Positions 28,326 to 37,434 of a stretch of 64,000 nucleotides of DNA are shown in pieces (positions within the stretch are counted from its first letter, which is position 1; each line of letters starts with the position of its first letter). The notes under the pieces are model-generated. The model searched no databases. It saw only the letters and a list, made by a program, of their open reading frames with translations, and was not told the DNA's origin. The position numbers and the translations under genes were made by a program. The DNA comes from Microglena sp. YARC (taxonomy: Eukaryota; Chlorophyta; Chlorophyceae; Chlamydomonadales; Chlamydomonadaceae), in assembly GCA_022414725.1 (NCBI GenBank), contig CM039463.1, positions 94,403,501-94,467,500 on the forward strand, in the 5' to 3' direction.

Positions 28326-28434
28326 GCAAAAACGTCCTCTTTATGGCCTACACCCTTGGCCTACCCCCTGGACTTGTAACATACCATACATACATACATA
28401 CATACATAATACATACATACATACATTAACATTA
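28326..28434 (-). repeat. Rep-A fragment joined to an (ACAT)n tract
   Basis: On the reverse strand it reads (ATGT)n, then GTTACAAGTCCAGGGGGTAG, then GGCCATAAAG. This is the same order, microsatellite first and Rep-A second, as at 34697-35075, but here the element is truncated after about 50 bp. Confidence 0.7.
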
Positions 28435-28907
28435 CATCTATCATATATACCAAGCAAAAAATCATGGTCGTTGGTGGTCGTGGTGGCTGTCATCGCGTAA
28501 ACCGACTTAACCACTTCCCGCCAGCCATTTCTTTCCGCCCCAGCCAATTCCCGCTCAGCCAATTCACGCTTTACAATCCCGACCTGCTTTCAACTATTCT
28601 GCCTGATTGGCCTCCTAGCGAATTCTGCCTTATGCAACTCTGTCGCCGACTCCTGCGTATTACTACCTGTTGGCGCATCCTGCCACCCTGATTTCCTACC
28701 TTTTTGCCCCGCGGACTGAGTTCATCCACCTGATTTCGGTAGCGGCTACAGTTCATCGTCCATTCCTACAAGCTTTTCCCCCCTGCATCTGCTTGCAAGA
28801 CCTTTCCTTGCGTCCAGAGACCTTGTCGCTGCGCACAACGGGAGGTGACGTGGTGAGTCAGCCAACCTGTCAGAAATGTCCGAATCGCATCCATCCCATG
28901 TCACAAA

Positions 28908-29131
28908 CTGACTGCAAATCTTCCCACTGCATTGAGAAACATGTTGCTCCGCATTGTGCCATAGCAAGTACGCATCAAAGTTGACCGAATGAAAAGATCT
29001 CGCTGAGCATTCTCGCCCTAACTTGACCGAACATCTCAAATCAGCAACTTGACTGCAACTTCTTCCCACTGCATCGAGAAACATGTCGTCGCGAGGTGTT
29101 GTTGCTATAGCGAGCACGCGGCAAAGTTGAA
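28908..29131. repeat. Direct duplication, ~140-bp spacing
   Basis: A ~77-bp segment (TGACTGCAAATCTTCCCACT to CAAAGTTGA) at 28908-28984 recurs with mismatches at 29048-29131. The 123-codon reverse ORF across it covers both copies and is not convincing as a gene. Confidence 0.65.
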
Positions 29132-29248
29132 ATGGATGAACCTAGCGATGTTTCCAAGTCCCAGATCGAGTTGACTTTGGGAGCAGTTGCGGTGAAAGGA
29201 TTGTCTTCGGCCGAACTGAATTACATGCTCGCTAAGAAGAAGCTTTAG
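29132..29248 (+). CDS. Possible 38-residue first exon or small ORF, function unknown
   Basis: ATG to TAG encodes 38 residues starting MDEPSDVSKSQIELTLGA and ending in a Lys-rich AKKKL. It starts right after the second copy of the 140-bp duplication. The composition (acidic start, amphipathic middle, basic end) looks more protein-like than the surrounding repeat, and base use is ordinary. I do not recognise a family. It could be the first exon of a longer gene or of a transposon protein, or chance. Only expression or a homologue would decide. Confidence 0.2.
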   Translation: MDEPSDVSKSQIELTLGAVAVKGLSSAELNYMLAKKKL

Positions 29249-29429
29249 TTATATTCAGTTGCGATTGCGCAGGTTCAGCCTTTTCAGTGGGTCGACTATC
29301 GATCACAGCTGAGGTGGCAGGGAAGCAGGTCCGATGCTTTTAGCGGAGTCGGGATGATGCGCAAAACGTTGTCGATGCCTCATCGTCCGTTTGCCTTTCA
29401 GCTATGGCAAAGCCCACAGCTGAAGTGGA

Positions 29430-29690
29430 GGGGGGCAGATATGGAGTATATGTGTGCTGCGTGGGTGCTTGTAGAGGGAGGGGAGGGATGAGAGTGGGGA
29501 GGGTGGGGGCTGGTGGGATGGCTGGGGTGGGGGAAGGGATGGAGTCAGGAAATATGTCAGGAAGAGTAAGGGGAGTATGTTTGTGGGGCGGGGATACATG
29601 GTTGGGTGGGGGTGGGGGTGGAGATAACTAGGGTGTGTGTGTGTGGGGGGGGGGGGGGTGGGGGGGGGGTGGGGTGGAGTACGGTGGTGT
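29430..29690. repeat. G-rich purine tract with (GT)n(G)n
   Basis: An almost pyrimidine-free G/A stretch (GGGGAGGGATGAGAGTGGGG-like) ends in GTGTGTGTGTG followed by runs of G broken by single T. Several GGGG runs close together could form quadruplexes. Not coding. Confidence 0.7.
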
Positions 29691-29916
29691 TAGTGTGCTA
29701 ATGGGTGCACAAGGGAGACCACTGCAAGAGATATGCGTCCGTCAATATATATACTAGTACGGTAGCCTGTGTGGCACCGGCTTCATCACCCCTACCCAAT
29801 CATAATAGGGTGCCCGTGGGGCTGGGTTACAGAATGGGCTACACATATGTCCTCACCTCCACCCCTCTCATAAACACAGTCATCATGTTTCCCCCACTCA
29901 AATCCTGACGCATCTG

Positions 29917-29963
29917 CCCCCCCCCCCCCCCCCCCCCCCCCCCACCCCCACACACACACACAG
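29917..29963 (-). repeat. (GT)n(G)n compound tract, reverse orientation
   Basis: C27 at 29917-29943, then CACCCCCACACACACACACA. On the reverse strand this is (GT)n followed by a long G run, the same polarity as the other such tracts. Confidence 0.85.
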
Positions 29964-30121
29964 TCCCCACTCTGCCAAACCTCGACCAGGCCAATCTCAA
30001 ATTTGCCTCACCCCTTACCCGCCAACACACACGCACTTCCCTGCTTCTCCGTTCCCATTAATCTGATCTTCTCTCGGCCACTTTAGCAGATGGGTTTAAC
30101 AGAAGCGATTATGATGTTTCC

Positions 30122-30229
30122 AGCTGAGTTCGAAATCGCGCAGACGTTTGGACGTTTCGTCAGACGACGCGGAAAATGCGAAGACTTCTGGAAATTGCAA
30201 CGAACGTCTGCGCAGTTTCAGACTCAGCT
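30122..30229. repeat. Imperfect inverted repeat, ~28-bp arms
   Basis: GCTGAGTTCGAAATCGCGCA near 30123 pairs with the reverse complement of the segment ending GACTCAGC near 30229. The arms differ at about five positions and enclose about 50 bp, so a large hairpin is possible. No flanking target duplication was found. Confidence 0.6.
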
Positions 30230-30404
30230 TGAAATATCGGAATTGCGCGAGAGCAAAGGTGCTTACCTGTAGCTTCCTCTTCGCGCATAGATACCTGGTT
30301 GGGCGTGCAAGCTGTTTCCCGAAAGGGCCTTCGCTCGGTCAACTCTGTCACGCAACTCGCTACAGCTCAGCGCGAAAATAACCTTATCGTTGCAGGGTGT
30401 GAGT

Positions 30405-30435
30405 CGTGTGTGTGTGTGTGTGTGTGAGAGTGTGT

Positions 30436-30486
<51 letters not shown>
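30405..30486 (+). repeat. (GT)n(G)37 compound tract
   Basis: A (GT)n run with one GAGA interruption runs directly into about 37 consecutive G. It is followed by GAGATCTTGAAGAGGGTATTG, which resembles the sequence after the G run near 35300. Confidence 0.9.
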
Positions 30487-30487
<1 letters not shown>

Positions 30488-30489
30488 GA

Positions 30490-31190
30490 TCTTGAAGAGG
30501 GTATTGCACGCGGTGCAAGGAGCACGCCAGCAAGAAGGAAGTCGGACGTCGGGAAGACGTCACAGGGTTGCAGGGACTTAGATCGTGCAGAGATACCATG
30601 AGCCGCGCCAGTGTCTTAGCTCGCAGCAAGATGAATGTATCAATAGAGCCTGCAGAAAGGCTGGAGAATGGAAGTGAACTACCTCCAATCACGAATCAGG
30701 CGATGTGATAGCGAATCAGGCGATGTGTGATAGCATAATGCGACGACGAATGTAATGCTGAGATGAAGAAAGAAGTGCGCATGCGTGAGCCAAGTGAAAG
30801 TCAAGGGCCAGCCGAATCATGAGCCGAAGTGAAAGTTCTGGAACATGAGCCGCAGTCCGCAGGTCGCTCCGTGAAGCAATACACTGAAAACTATTATTCC
30901 GAGCGCCATGGAAAGCGATCTGAGGGTCAGCAAATGACCTCCGAGGAGAGGATCTCCTCACTCATTTCATTGCAATTCATTGCAGTCACAGTATGGGAGG
31001 CAGTTGTGGACATGAAAGGAGCGCGCGCGCATAGCTTAGCGCATCTGCCGTTTCGGCAATTGAAATCGCTGGGCGAAGACTTGGGTGTACGGAAAGTCGG
31101 TTGCAAGTCGGTTACACATCGCACGCCCATGGCACGTGGGTACGCGATGATGACACCACCACGACCACGACCGCGACCACGACCATGATT
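30490..31190. other. Unassigned region
   Basis: About 700 bp of balanced-composition sequence with short internal repeats (GCGAATCAGGCGATGTGATA duplicated at about 30694-30734). ORFs on both strands stay below 120 codons and resemble nothing I know. Confidence 0.4.
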
Positions 31191-31194
31191 TCTT

Positions 31195-31198
31195 TATA

Positions 31199-31235
<37 letters not shown>
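31195..31235. repeat. (TA)n microsatellite
   Basis: ATATATATGTATATATATAT-type run, followed by ACACACG. Confidence 0.9.
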
Positions 31236-31259
31236 GTAAAATATGTAAATGTAAAATAA

Positions 31260-31755
31260 TACAGTTGTACAATCAAACGTATAATCAAACGCAATAAACA
31301 TACAATCATTGCATAATCAAAGCCTAACCAAACACATAATACAATGCATCAAACGTGTAATCAAAGCCTAGCCAAACACATAATACAATGCATCAAACTT
31401 GTAATCAAAGCCTAGCCAAACACATAATACAATGCATCAAACGTGTGATCAAAGCACAATCAAATGCATCATGAGTACAATCATTGCTTAATCAAATGCA
31501 TCAAACGTATAATCATTGCATAATCAAATGGATAATAATTGCATGATTAAATGCATCAAACATATAATCAAAGCATAACCAAATGTCCAAATGGATAATA
31601 AAAGCATAATCAAATGCACGAAACATATAATACAAGCATAAGCGAATGGATAATAAAAGCATAATTAAATGCATCAAATGTATAATCAAAGCATATCCAA
31701 ATGCATCAAATGCGTTATCAAAGCATAATCAAATGCACCAAACGCATATTGAAAC
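31260..31755. repeat. AATGCATCAAACGTGTAATC tandem array
   Basis: The unit AATGCATCAAACGTGTAATC followed by AAAGCATAACCAAACACATA recurs about ten times. It is cleanest at 31320-31450 and looser afterwards. The sub-unit AATCAAAGCATAATC is shared throughout. Confidence 0.85.
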
Positions 31756-31759
31756 GCAC

Positions 31760-32140
31760 CCCGCCATCCGAATCAGCATCCAGGGTCTTCATAACAGCAG
31801 CTGCCTGCTCTTCCACCACTGCTGCATCCACACCCTGGGAAAATTGGAAATTGGAATTGAAATTGTAAGTGATGACATCGTGCAGTCTATTATTTAATGT
31901 TGTCATCTCCTCAAACCACAGACTGTTGTTACAGTCCAGAGCAGTGTTTCTTTTTTCGACAACGCGTCGCCATTCCGTCGAATGCTTCACCCCCCGGACG
32001 CCCCGATATCGGGAAGCGCTGCCCCCCGACTCCCCCAGGCTCCGCGCTTCGCGCTCTGCCATGCGATGGCTATGCAACTATCCTGAAATCAAGGTTGAGC
32101 AGCCCAAGTAGCTACTCAACCAGGACAAAAGAAATCTGAA
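31760..32140. other. Unassigned region
   Basis: Ordinary-looking sequence between the 31.3-kb array and a Rep-A copy. The longest reverse ORF (about 119 codons) overlaps the array and shows no recognisable motif. Confidence 0.4.
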
Positions 32141-32149
32141 ATAAAAAAC

Positions 32150-32262
32150 ACTGGTCCAGGGGTAGGCCAAATAGGCTAAAGGGACTTGCCCAACCATGTA
32201 GGAAGGGCTTAAAAAGAAAAAGCACTGATGAACTCCTCAAACCATAGACAGGGGCACTAGAC
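32150..32262 (+). repeat. Dispersed repeat Rep-A copy
   Basis: TCCAGGGGTAGGCCAAATAG, GCTAAAGGGACTTGCCCAAC, then AGGAAGGGCTTAAAAAG and AGCACTGATGAACT. This is one of at least six copies between 28 and 38 kb. Confidence 0.8.
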
Positions 32263-32319
32263 ACCGTTGAAAACTCAAGTTTCGGCCAGCAAGTCCTAGG
32301 CAGTGTCGCAAGCAACGCA

Positions 32320-32523
32320 GAAAATTGGTGGAGAGTGTTGGCAACGGAATCCAGCGGACTAAAGCCATTTAGTTACGAGACTGTTGGCTGACGTGTCAGG
32401 CTTCGTCTCGTGGGGGCGATTGGACAGGCAACGAGGTGACTCCGGGGGCTCCCTCCTCCCAGAAGGGGTGGGGTGGGGTGTGTGTGTGGGGGGGGGGGGG
32501 GGGGGGTCCGCCAAAAATCTAAG
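32320..32523 (+). repeat. Dispersed repeat Rep-B, copy 2, interrupted by (GT)n(G)n
   Basis: It contains GTTGGCTGACGTGTCAGGCT, then CTCCCAGAAGGGG, then a GTGTGTGTG-G(21) expansion at about 32470-32508, and ends TCCGCCAAAAAT. The G-rich segment present in copy 3 as a short GGGGGGG appears expanded here. Confidence 0.75.
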
Positions 32524-32869
32524 CAGAAGCAATGATTGTTAAGCCCTGCCTTGGTGTGTGAAGTGAAGGAGACATTCCCGTTTTATTGCTCTGGGAAATG
32601 GATACCGACCATATATATGGTTTTGTTTATATATATTATGGTATATGGTTATTTGTATGGTTCATGTACATTATGGTTTTGTTTCTGCAGACTGGTAATG
32701 CAACCGAGCTTGGGCTACTGTGCGACAGGGAGGAAAGTAGACCCTGGGATTGTATTGGATCAACTTAGGGGTTGTATTGGATCAACTTAGGCAAAGCAAA
32801 AACATGGGACCTGGTAGCCTAGGCAATGCACAGAAGCTGGGGTCACATGCATGGGACTTGGTGGTGTTG

Positions 32870-33900
32870 GATATGTCTTTGTGGGGGTGAGAGTGAAGTT
32901 GGTGGTGGCAGGTAGGCTACAAAGAGTGAGACAAGCATGTTTGATATAATGGCTTGTCTTTGTGGAGGGTGGGGGTGAGGGTGGGGATGGTGGTGGCAGG
33001 TAGGCTGCATCGAGTGAGACAAGCATGTTTGAAATAATGGCATGTCTTTGTGGAGGGTGGAGGGCGGGGGTGGGGGTGAGGGTGAAGAGGGTGGTGGCAG
33101 GTAGGCTGCATAGAGTGAGACAAGCATGTTTGAAATAATGGCATGTCTTTGTGGAGGGTGGGGGCGGGGGTGGGGGTGAGGGTGAAGAGGGTGGTGGCAG
33201 GTAGGCTGCATAGAGTGAGACAAGCATGTTTGAAATAATGGCATGTCTTTGTGGAGGGTGGAGGGCGGGGGTGGGGTGAGGGTGAAGAGGGTGGTGGCAG
33301 GTAGGCTGCATAGAGTGAGACAAGCATGTTTGAAATAATGGCATGTCTTTGTGGAGGGTGGAGGGCGGGGGTGGGGGTGAGGGTGAAGAGGGTGGTGGCA
33401 GGTAGGCTGCATAGAGTGAGACAAGCATGTTTGAAATAATGGCATGTCTTTGTGGAGGGTGGAGGGCGGGGGTGGGGTGAGGGTGAAGAGGGTGGTGGCA
33501 GGTAGGCTGCATAGAGTGAGACAAGCATGTTTGATATAATGGCATGTCTTTGTGGAGGGTGGAGGGCGGGGGTGGGGGTGAGGGTGAAGAGGGTGGTGGC
33601 AGGTAGGCTGCATAGAGTGAGACAAGCATGTTTGATGTAATGATATGTCTTTGTGGAGGGTGGAGGGTGGAGGGCGGGGGTGGAGGTGAGGGTGGGGATG
33701 GTGGTGGCAGGTAGGCTGCATAGAGTGAGACAAGCATGTTTGATGTAATGATATGTCTTTGTGGAGGGTGGGAGGGTGGAGGGCGGGGGTGGAGGTGAGG
33801 GTGGGGATGGTGGTGGCAGGTAGGCTGCATAAAGTGAGACAAGCATGTTTGATATAATGGCATGTCTTTTGTGGAGGGTGGAGGGCGGGGGTGGGGAGTG
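32870..33900. repeat. ~100-bp minisatellite, about ten copies
   Basis: The unit reads GTGGTGGCAGGTAGGCTGCA, TAGAGTGAGACAAGCATGTT, TGAAATAATGGCATGTCTTT, then GTGGAGGGTGGAGGGCGGGG and GTGAGGGTGAAGAG. Period is about 100 bp; copies are nearly identical in the middle and diverge at both ends. The reverse strand is open for up to 396 codons, giving Pro/His-rich repeats in three frames at once, which is what a low-stop tandem produces rather than a gene. Confidence 0.95.
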
Positions 33901-34012
33901 AGGGTGGGGTCTAGACTATTCATGGGTCCTGGTGGGACATGCATGGGAACTGGTGGAAACAACCAGGTTGGTGGCAAGGGTAGTGCTTGGCCCTACTGTA
34001 TGTGTGTTCTTG

Positions 34013-34150
34013 CAGTCCAGGGGGTAGCCAGATAGGCTGAAGGGACTTGCCCAACCATGATATCAGGAGGGGCTGAAAAGAAAAAGCACTGATCAACTGA
34101 ACCCCGGACGATCGTTTTACCGATGGAGGCCCTGAGTTGGTGCGACAGAT
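34013..34150 (+). repeat. Dispersed repeat Rep-A copy (long)
   Basis: Continues past the core (AGTCCAGGGGGTAGCCAGAT, GGGACTTGCCCAACC, GGGGCTGAAAAG) into TGAACCCCGGACGATCGTTT and GGCCCTGAGTTGGTGCGACA, so this copy shows more of the element than most. Confidence 0.8.
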
Positions 34151-34249
34151 AATTTGATTTGACGAGTGGACCAGACAATCGGGTAGGTGGTCAGGGTAGT
34201 GCTAGGCTCAGCAACGTAACCACACCCTAGGGGAGTGGGTAGAGGGGGA

Positions 34250-34340
34250 AGGAGTGTGTGTGTGTGTGTGGAGGGGGTGTGTGGGGGGTAAGGGTAGAGG
34301 GGAAGAAGTGTGTGTGTGTGTGTGTGGGTGGGGGGTAAGG
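34250..34340 (+). repeat. GT-rich low-complexity tract
   Basis: Two GTGTGTGTGTG runs, each followed by GGGGGTAAGGGTAG. The second runs into GTGGTTGGCCCCACAACGTA, a motif also seen near 33980 and 34200. Confidence 0.75.
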
Positions 34341-34382
34341 GTAGTGGTTGGCCCCACAACGTAAGCATTCCCTTCCTCAGGC

Positions 34383-34605
34383 CATGCCATTTTTGGTGGA
34401 GCCCCCCCTTCTGGGAGACGAGAGCCCCCGAATTCACCCCGTTGTCCATCTGTGCGTCCGTCCGACCGCATACACGACCGAGGCGAAGCCTGACATATCA
34501 GCCAACTGTCGCATAAATAACTGGCTTCGGTCAGCTCCATTCCGTTGCCACCTGTTGTTCTGTTGGTTTCCCGCGGTGCTTGCGACACTGCATAGGACTT
34601 GTTCT
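34383..34605 (-). repeat. Dispersed repeat Rep-B, copy 3 (reverse)
   Basis: Reverse complement reads GTGGCAACGGAATGGAGCTG, then GTTGGCTGATATGTCAGGCT, then GGGGGCTCTCGTCTCCCAGA, ending CTCCACCAAAAATGGC. It matches copies 1 and 2 in block order. Confidence 0.75.
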
Positions 34606-34696
34606 GTATTATCTATTGCTAAGAGGTGCCAATTATAATCAGCACCTCTTGACAGTTCAGCATTACTCTTGATCATTTGATAGGCAGGAGAACGTT

Positions 34697-34937
34697 ACAT
34701 GTATGTATGTATGTATGTATGTATGTATGTATGTATGTATGTATGTATGTATGTATGTATGTATGTATGTATGTATGCATGTATGTATGTATGTATGTAT
34801 GTATGTATGTATGTATGCATGTATGTATGTATGTATGTTATGTTATGTATGTATGTTATGTATGTATGTATGTATGTATGTATGTATGTATGTATGTATG
34901 TATGTATGTATGTATGTATGTATGTATGTATGTATGT
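34697..34937. repeat. (ATGT)n microsatellite, ~240 bp
   Basis: About 60 ATGT units with a few ATGC and one TTATG slip. It directly abuts Rep-A (GTTACAGTCTAGGGGTAGGC). Translations into Met-Tyr-Val-Cys repeats are artefacts. Confidence 0.97.
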
Positions 34938-35075
34938 TACAGTCTAGGGGTAGGCCCAATAGGTTGAAGGGACTTGCCCAACCGTATAGGAAGGGCTTAA
35001 AAAGGATAAGCACTGATGAACTGAACTGCTAACAATCGTTTAACCAACAGGGGCCCTTAGTTCGTGCTACAGTGA
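34938..35075 (+). repeat. Dispersed repeat Rep-A copy (long, microsatellite-linked)
   Basis: CAGTCTAGGGGTAGGCCCAA through AAGGGCTTAAAAAGGATAAG to CAATCGTTTAACCAACAGGG and CTTAGTTCGTGCTACAG. The ATGT tract lies exactly at its left end. Confidence 0.8.
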
Positions 35076-35084
35076 TCATTTAAT

Positions 35085-35375
35085 TCTTACATAAACACAG
35101 CAAAACAATGCCAAGACAGGACAGCAGCGCAACCTACCAACTGCCCAGAGTTACAACAAGATGAGTGTTTTCATTTGAGAGAAAGAGAGAGAGAGAGGGT
35201 TTGTTACATAAACTCAGCAAATCATTGCCCAGACAGGGCAGCAGCACAGCCTGCATACCATCCAATTTTATAACAGGGAGCATTTTGTTTCATTTGAAGT
35301 GGGGGGGATATCTTGAGAGAGGATATTGTTACATACTCAGCAAAAATCAATGCCGAGACTGAACAGCGCCGGGGC
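35085..35375. repeat. ~120-bp tandem repeat, 2.5 copies
   Basis: CTTACATAAACACAGCAAAA, GACAGGACAGCAGCGCA and TTTTCATTTGA recur at about 35085, 35206 and 35326. The copies are separated by GAGA-rich or GGGGGATATCTTGAGAGAGG segments. Confidence 0.75.
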
Positions 35376-35389
35376 AGCTATCTTGGCCT

Positions 35390-35495
35390 GGCTATACCTC
35401 TAGCTTCAACACATATGGTGGCATCAATATGTGCACTCAATAGTCATCCATTTTACTTTTAAAAGCATGGGTTCAAATCCCACCCTCCCCACTTT
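35390..35495 (+). other. tRNA-like B-box relic
   Basis: GGGTTCAAATCCCACC near 35468 matches a Pol III B-box and T-arm, with a possible acceptor 3' strand CCTCCCC. I could not find a matching acceptor 5' strand or a sound anticodon arm, so a SINE head or pseudogene is more likely than a functional tRNA. Confidence 0.25.
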
Positions 35496-35675
35496 TCTTT
35501 GTAAGCTGCTCTCTTTCCAACCAACATCAACACATCTGTGTGTTTTTACGGTCTAGCCAGTGAAGGTTTGATTAGGGTACAAATTGTTTTTCTTTTTCCG
35601 CCCCGAAGATGACCCCGAAGCCAAAGATGAGCGTTGGCAGTTTATTTGCTAGGTCACTTGACATTCATGATAACG

Positions 35676-35915
35676 AAGTAGGCTAAATAGACTTACCCAA
35701 CCTCAATATTGGGAAGGGCTGTATACAAAACAAGCACTGGTGAACTGAACCCCAACAAATCATAGACAAAAACAAGAAAAAACGACGGTGGGCCGTTCGT
35801 CCTAGGCATATGATTTTACTAACCGACGAATTATTGGGAAGGGCTGTATTCAAAACAAGCACTTGTGAACTGAACCCCAACTGAACAAATCGTAAACGAC
35901 AGGGGGCCGATCGTC
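35676..35915 (+). repeat. Rep-A copies, tandem pair
   Basis: GGGAAGGGCTGTATACAAAA - CAAGCACTGGTGAACTGAAC - CCCAACAAATC recurs about 130 bp later as GGGAAGGGCTGTATTCAAAA - CAAGCACTTGTGAACTGAAC. Both copies end in a GGGGGCCGWTCGTCCTAGGC-like block. Confidence 0.7.
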
Positions 35916-35939
35916 CTATGCAGACGTCCTTTGACTTAC

Positions 35940-36012
35940 CGAGGAAATGAGATAGGTCTTCCATTCCTCCAGCTCCAAGGTCCTGCATGACAGTTGAGGC
36001 GAGCATCTCCAT
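35940..36012 (-). CDS. Candidate exon, MEMLASTVMQDLGAGGMEDL
   Basis: The reverse strand opens at ATG 36012 (AAAATGGAGATG context) and encodes 24 residues ending in ...SHFL plus one base. It then reaches CTCG|GTAAGTC, a near-perfect splice donor at 35939-35938. The peptide is Met/Gly-rich and ordinary in composition. It may be a first exon, or a downstream exon of the minus-strand EF-hand gene at 39.3-41.3 kb, but no continuing exon could be traced. The donor is inside a Rep-A flank, which lowers confidence. Confidence 0.3.
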
Positions 36013-36043
36013 TTTAAAATCGCAGGATTGGATGGGCAACCAG

Positions 36044-36045
36044 TA

Positions 36046-36085
<40 letters not shown>

Positions 36086-36096
36086 GGAGGAGGAGG
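36044..36096. repeat. (ATG)n/(AGG)n microsatellite
   Basis: ATGATGATG run followed by GAGGAGGAGGAGGATGAAG. Confidence 0.9.
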
Positions 36097-36469
36097 AGGA
36101 TGAAGATTTTTGTTTCATGGCGCCCTACTGGACCCCAAATGTGCCCTTGGCTTGACGGAGTCAAGGGGGACTTCCTTACCGGGGTTGGACTTGATTACTT
36201 GCTGGCTTAACCAACCCTCAGGCTGCTCACTGAATATGGCAGAACATAAACATGGATAGTATAAAAACAATGAATGTACCATACCTCAGATGTCAGAATT
36301 CAAGCACAACTGACCATAGCTTTCAGTGATTATTTTTTCAAATATCTTCTTCAAAATTCATGGTTGTAGAGCTCCTCCAGGGACTACGTGTAGCTTTTTA
36401 TAGCTTATCAAAGCTTTTAGTAGCTTTTTAGGTGCATTTAGGGCAAAAACAAAACAAAACTTTTTTTGT

Positions 36470-36700
36470 AACTTATGTATAGCAATAATTTCGTTAAAAC
36501 GGGGTCAAAACTAGCGATCGCTATATATAGCGGGGGGAAAAATCCCTGCTGGCTTTCCGTTTTGGCTATGAGCAGCAGCTTCTAGGCAGCAATAAATAAT
36601 TGTTACAAATAAATAGCTTCTAGGCAGCAATGAATAGCTGTCTGGCTATTCAGCCTAATCTGATACAAACTAGGGCAACTGGAAGCTGACACAATCAGCT
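36470..36700. repeat. Spacer with repeated GCTTCTAGGCAGCAAT motif
   Basis: AGCTTCTAGGCAGCAATAAA occurs at about 36577 and again at about 36606. The motif CAGCTTCTAGGCAGC also occurs near 40542, so a small dispersed element may be present. No coding potential is seen. Confidence 0.45.
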
Positions 36701-36778
36701 GTCCAGAACTTTTAAAGTTGTTGGGTGCAGCCTAGTGGCTGGCTCAGGGAGCTGCTTAGAAGCTGGTAAGACGAAACC

Positions 36779-37010
36779 CACACACATACACTCACCCACA
36801 CCCACAAACTCACCTACATCCACACCCACACACTCACCTACACCCACACCCACACACTCACCTACACCCACACCCACACACTCACCTACACCCACACCCA
36901 CACACTCACCTACACCCACACCCACACACTCACCTACACCCACACCCACACACTCACCTACACCCACACCCACACACTCACCTACACCTACACACTTACC
37001 TCTGAAAAAT
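36779..37010. repeat. 24-bp minisatellite CTCACCTACACCCACACCCA CACA
   Basis: About nine copies of a 24-bp unit. As 24 is a multiple of three, both strands stay open in all frames, giving Thr/Pro/His/Ser or Gly/Val/Glu/Cys repeats. Read on the minus strand, each unit carries TAG|GTGAGT, a strong splice-donor look-alike. Confidence 0.95.
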
Positions 37011-37039
37011 AAAGCCCTGCAAGGGTTGATGCTTTTAAC

Positions 37040-37115
37040 AATACATGGTGAGCAGTGCAAAAGACGGTTGGGCAAGTCCCTTTAGCCTATTTGGCCTACC
37101 CCTGGACTGTAACAT
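37040..37115 (-). repeat. Rep-A fragment (reverse)
   Basis: Reverse complement reads GTTACAGTCCAGGGGTAGGC, CAAATAGGCTAAAGGGACTT, GCCCAACCG. It is joined on the left to AATACATGGTGAGCAGTGCA, a block also seen near 38010 and 39005. Confidence 0.75.
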
Positions 37116-37216
37116 ACATACAGTGCAACGTGACCACAACAAAGACAAGTGCTTCTTGAGGTGATCCAGCTGATAAGACCTTTCCTAGTCATCTGCTGCC
37201 CATGAAATTTCACGTT

Positions 37217-37280
37217 TCAACGAATGGCTCAATGGTAGATATCTTGAACGAAGATGGGGCCGGGTTCAAATCCCTATGGG
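37217..37280 (+). other. tRNA-derived element head (A-box and B-box)
   Basis: TGGCTCAATGGTAGA near 37223 fits the Pol III A-box, and GGTTCAAATCC near 37264 fits the B-box at tRNA-like spacing of about 30 bp. The T-stem and acceptor pairings are broken, so this looks like a tRNA-derived SINE head rather than a tRNA gene. The sequence between here and the MITE at 37443 could be its body. Confidence 0.4.
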
Positions 37281-37434
37281 TGCGCTTTAGTGTTTGCGGT
37301 TACTGCCAACCGCCATGGTAGCTTTGTCCAGGTAAAGTAGCAGCCCGTACCCTACCGCTGTAATACGGGGCTCCCTTAATACCACGCCCCACCAGGCGTT
37401 ATCATTACTTGTATGCTCTTCCTGTTACATGCAT

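Noticed and set aside
32787..33977. 396-codon Pro/His-rich protein on the minus strand
   Set aside because: Tandem 100-bp repeat open in three frames at once; no start context, domain or splice support.
34677..35032. Met-Tyr-Val-Cys repeat proteins
   Set aside because: ATGT microsatellite artefact.
35390..35495. Functional tRNA gene
   Set aside because: B-box and part of the T-arm are present, but acceptor pairing and the anticodon arm are not convincing.
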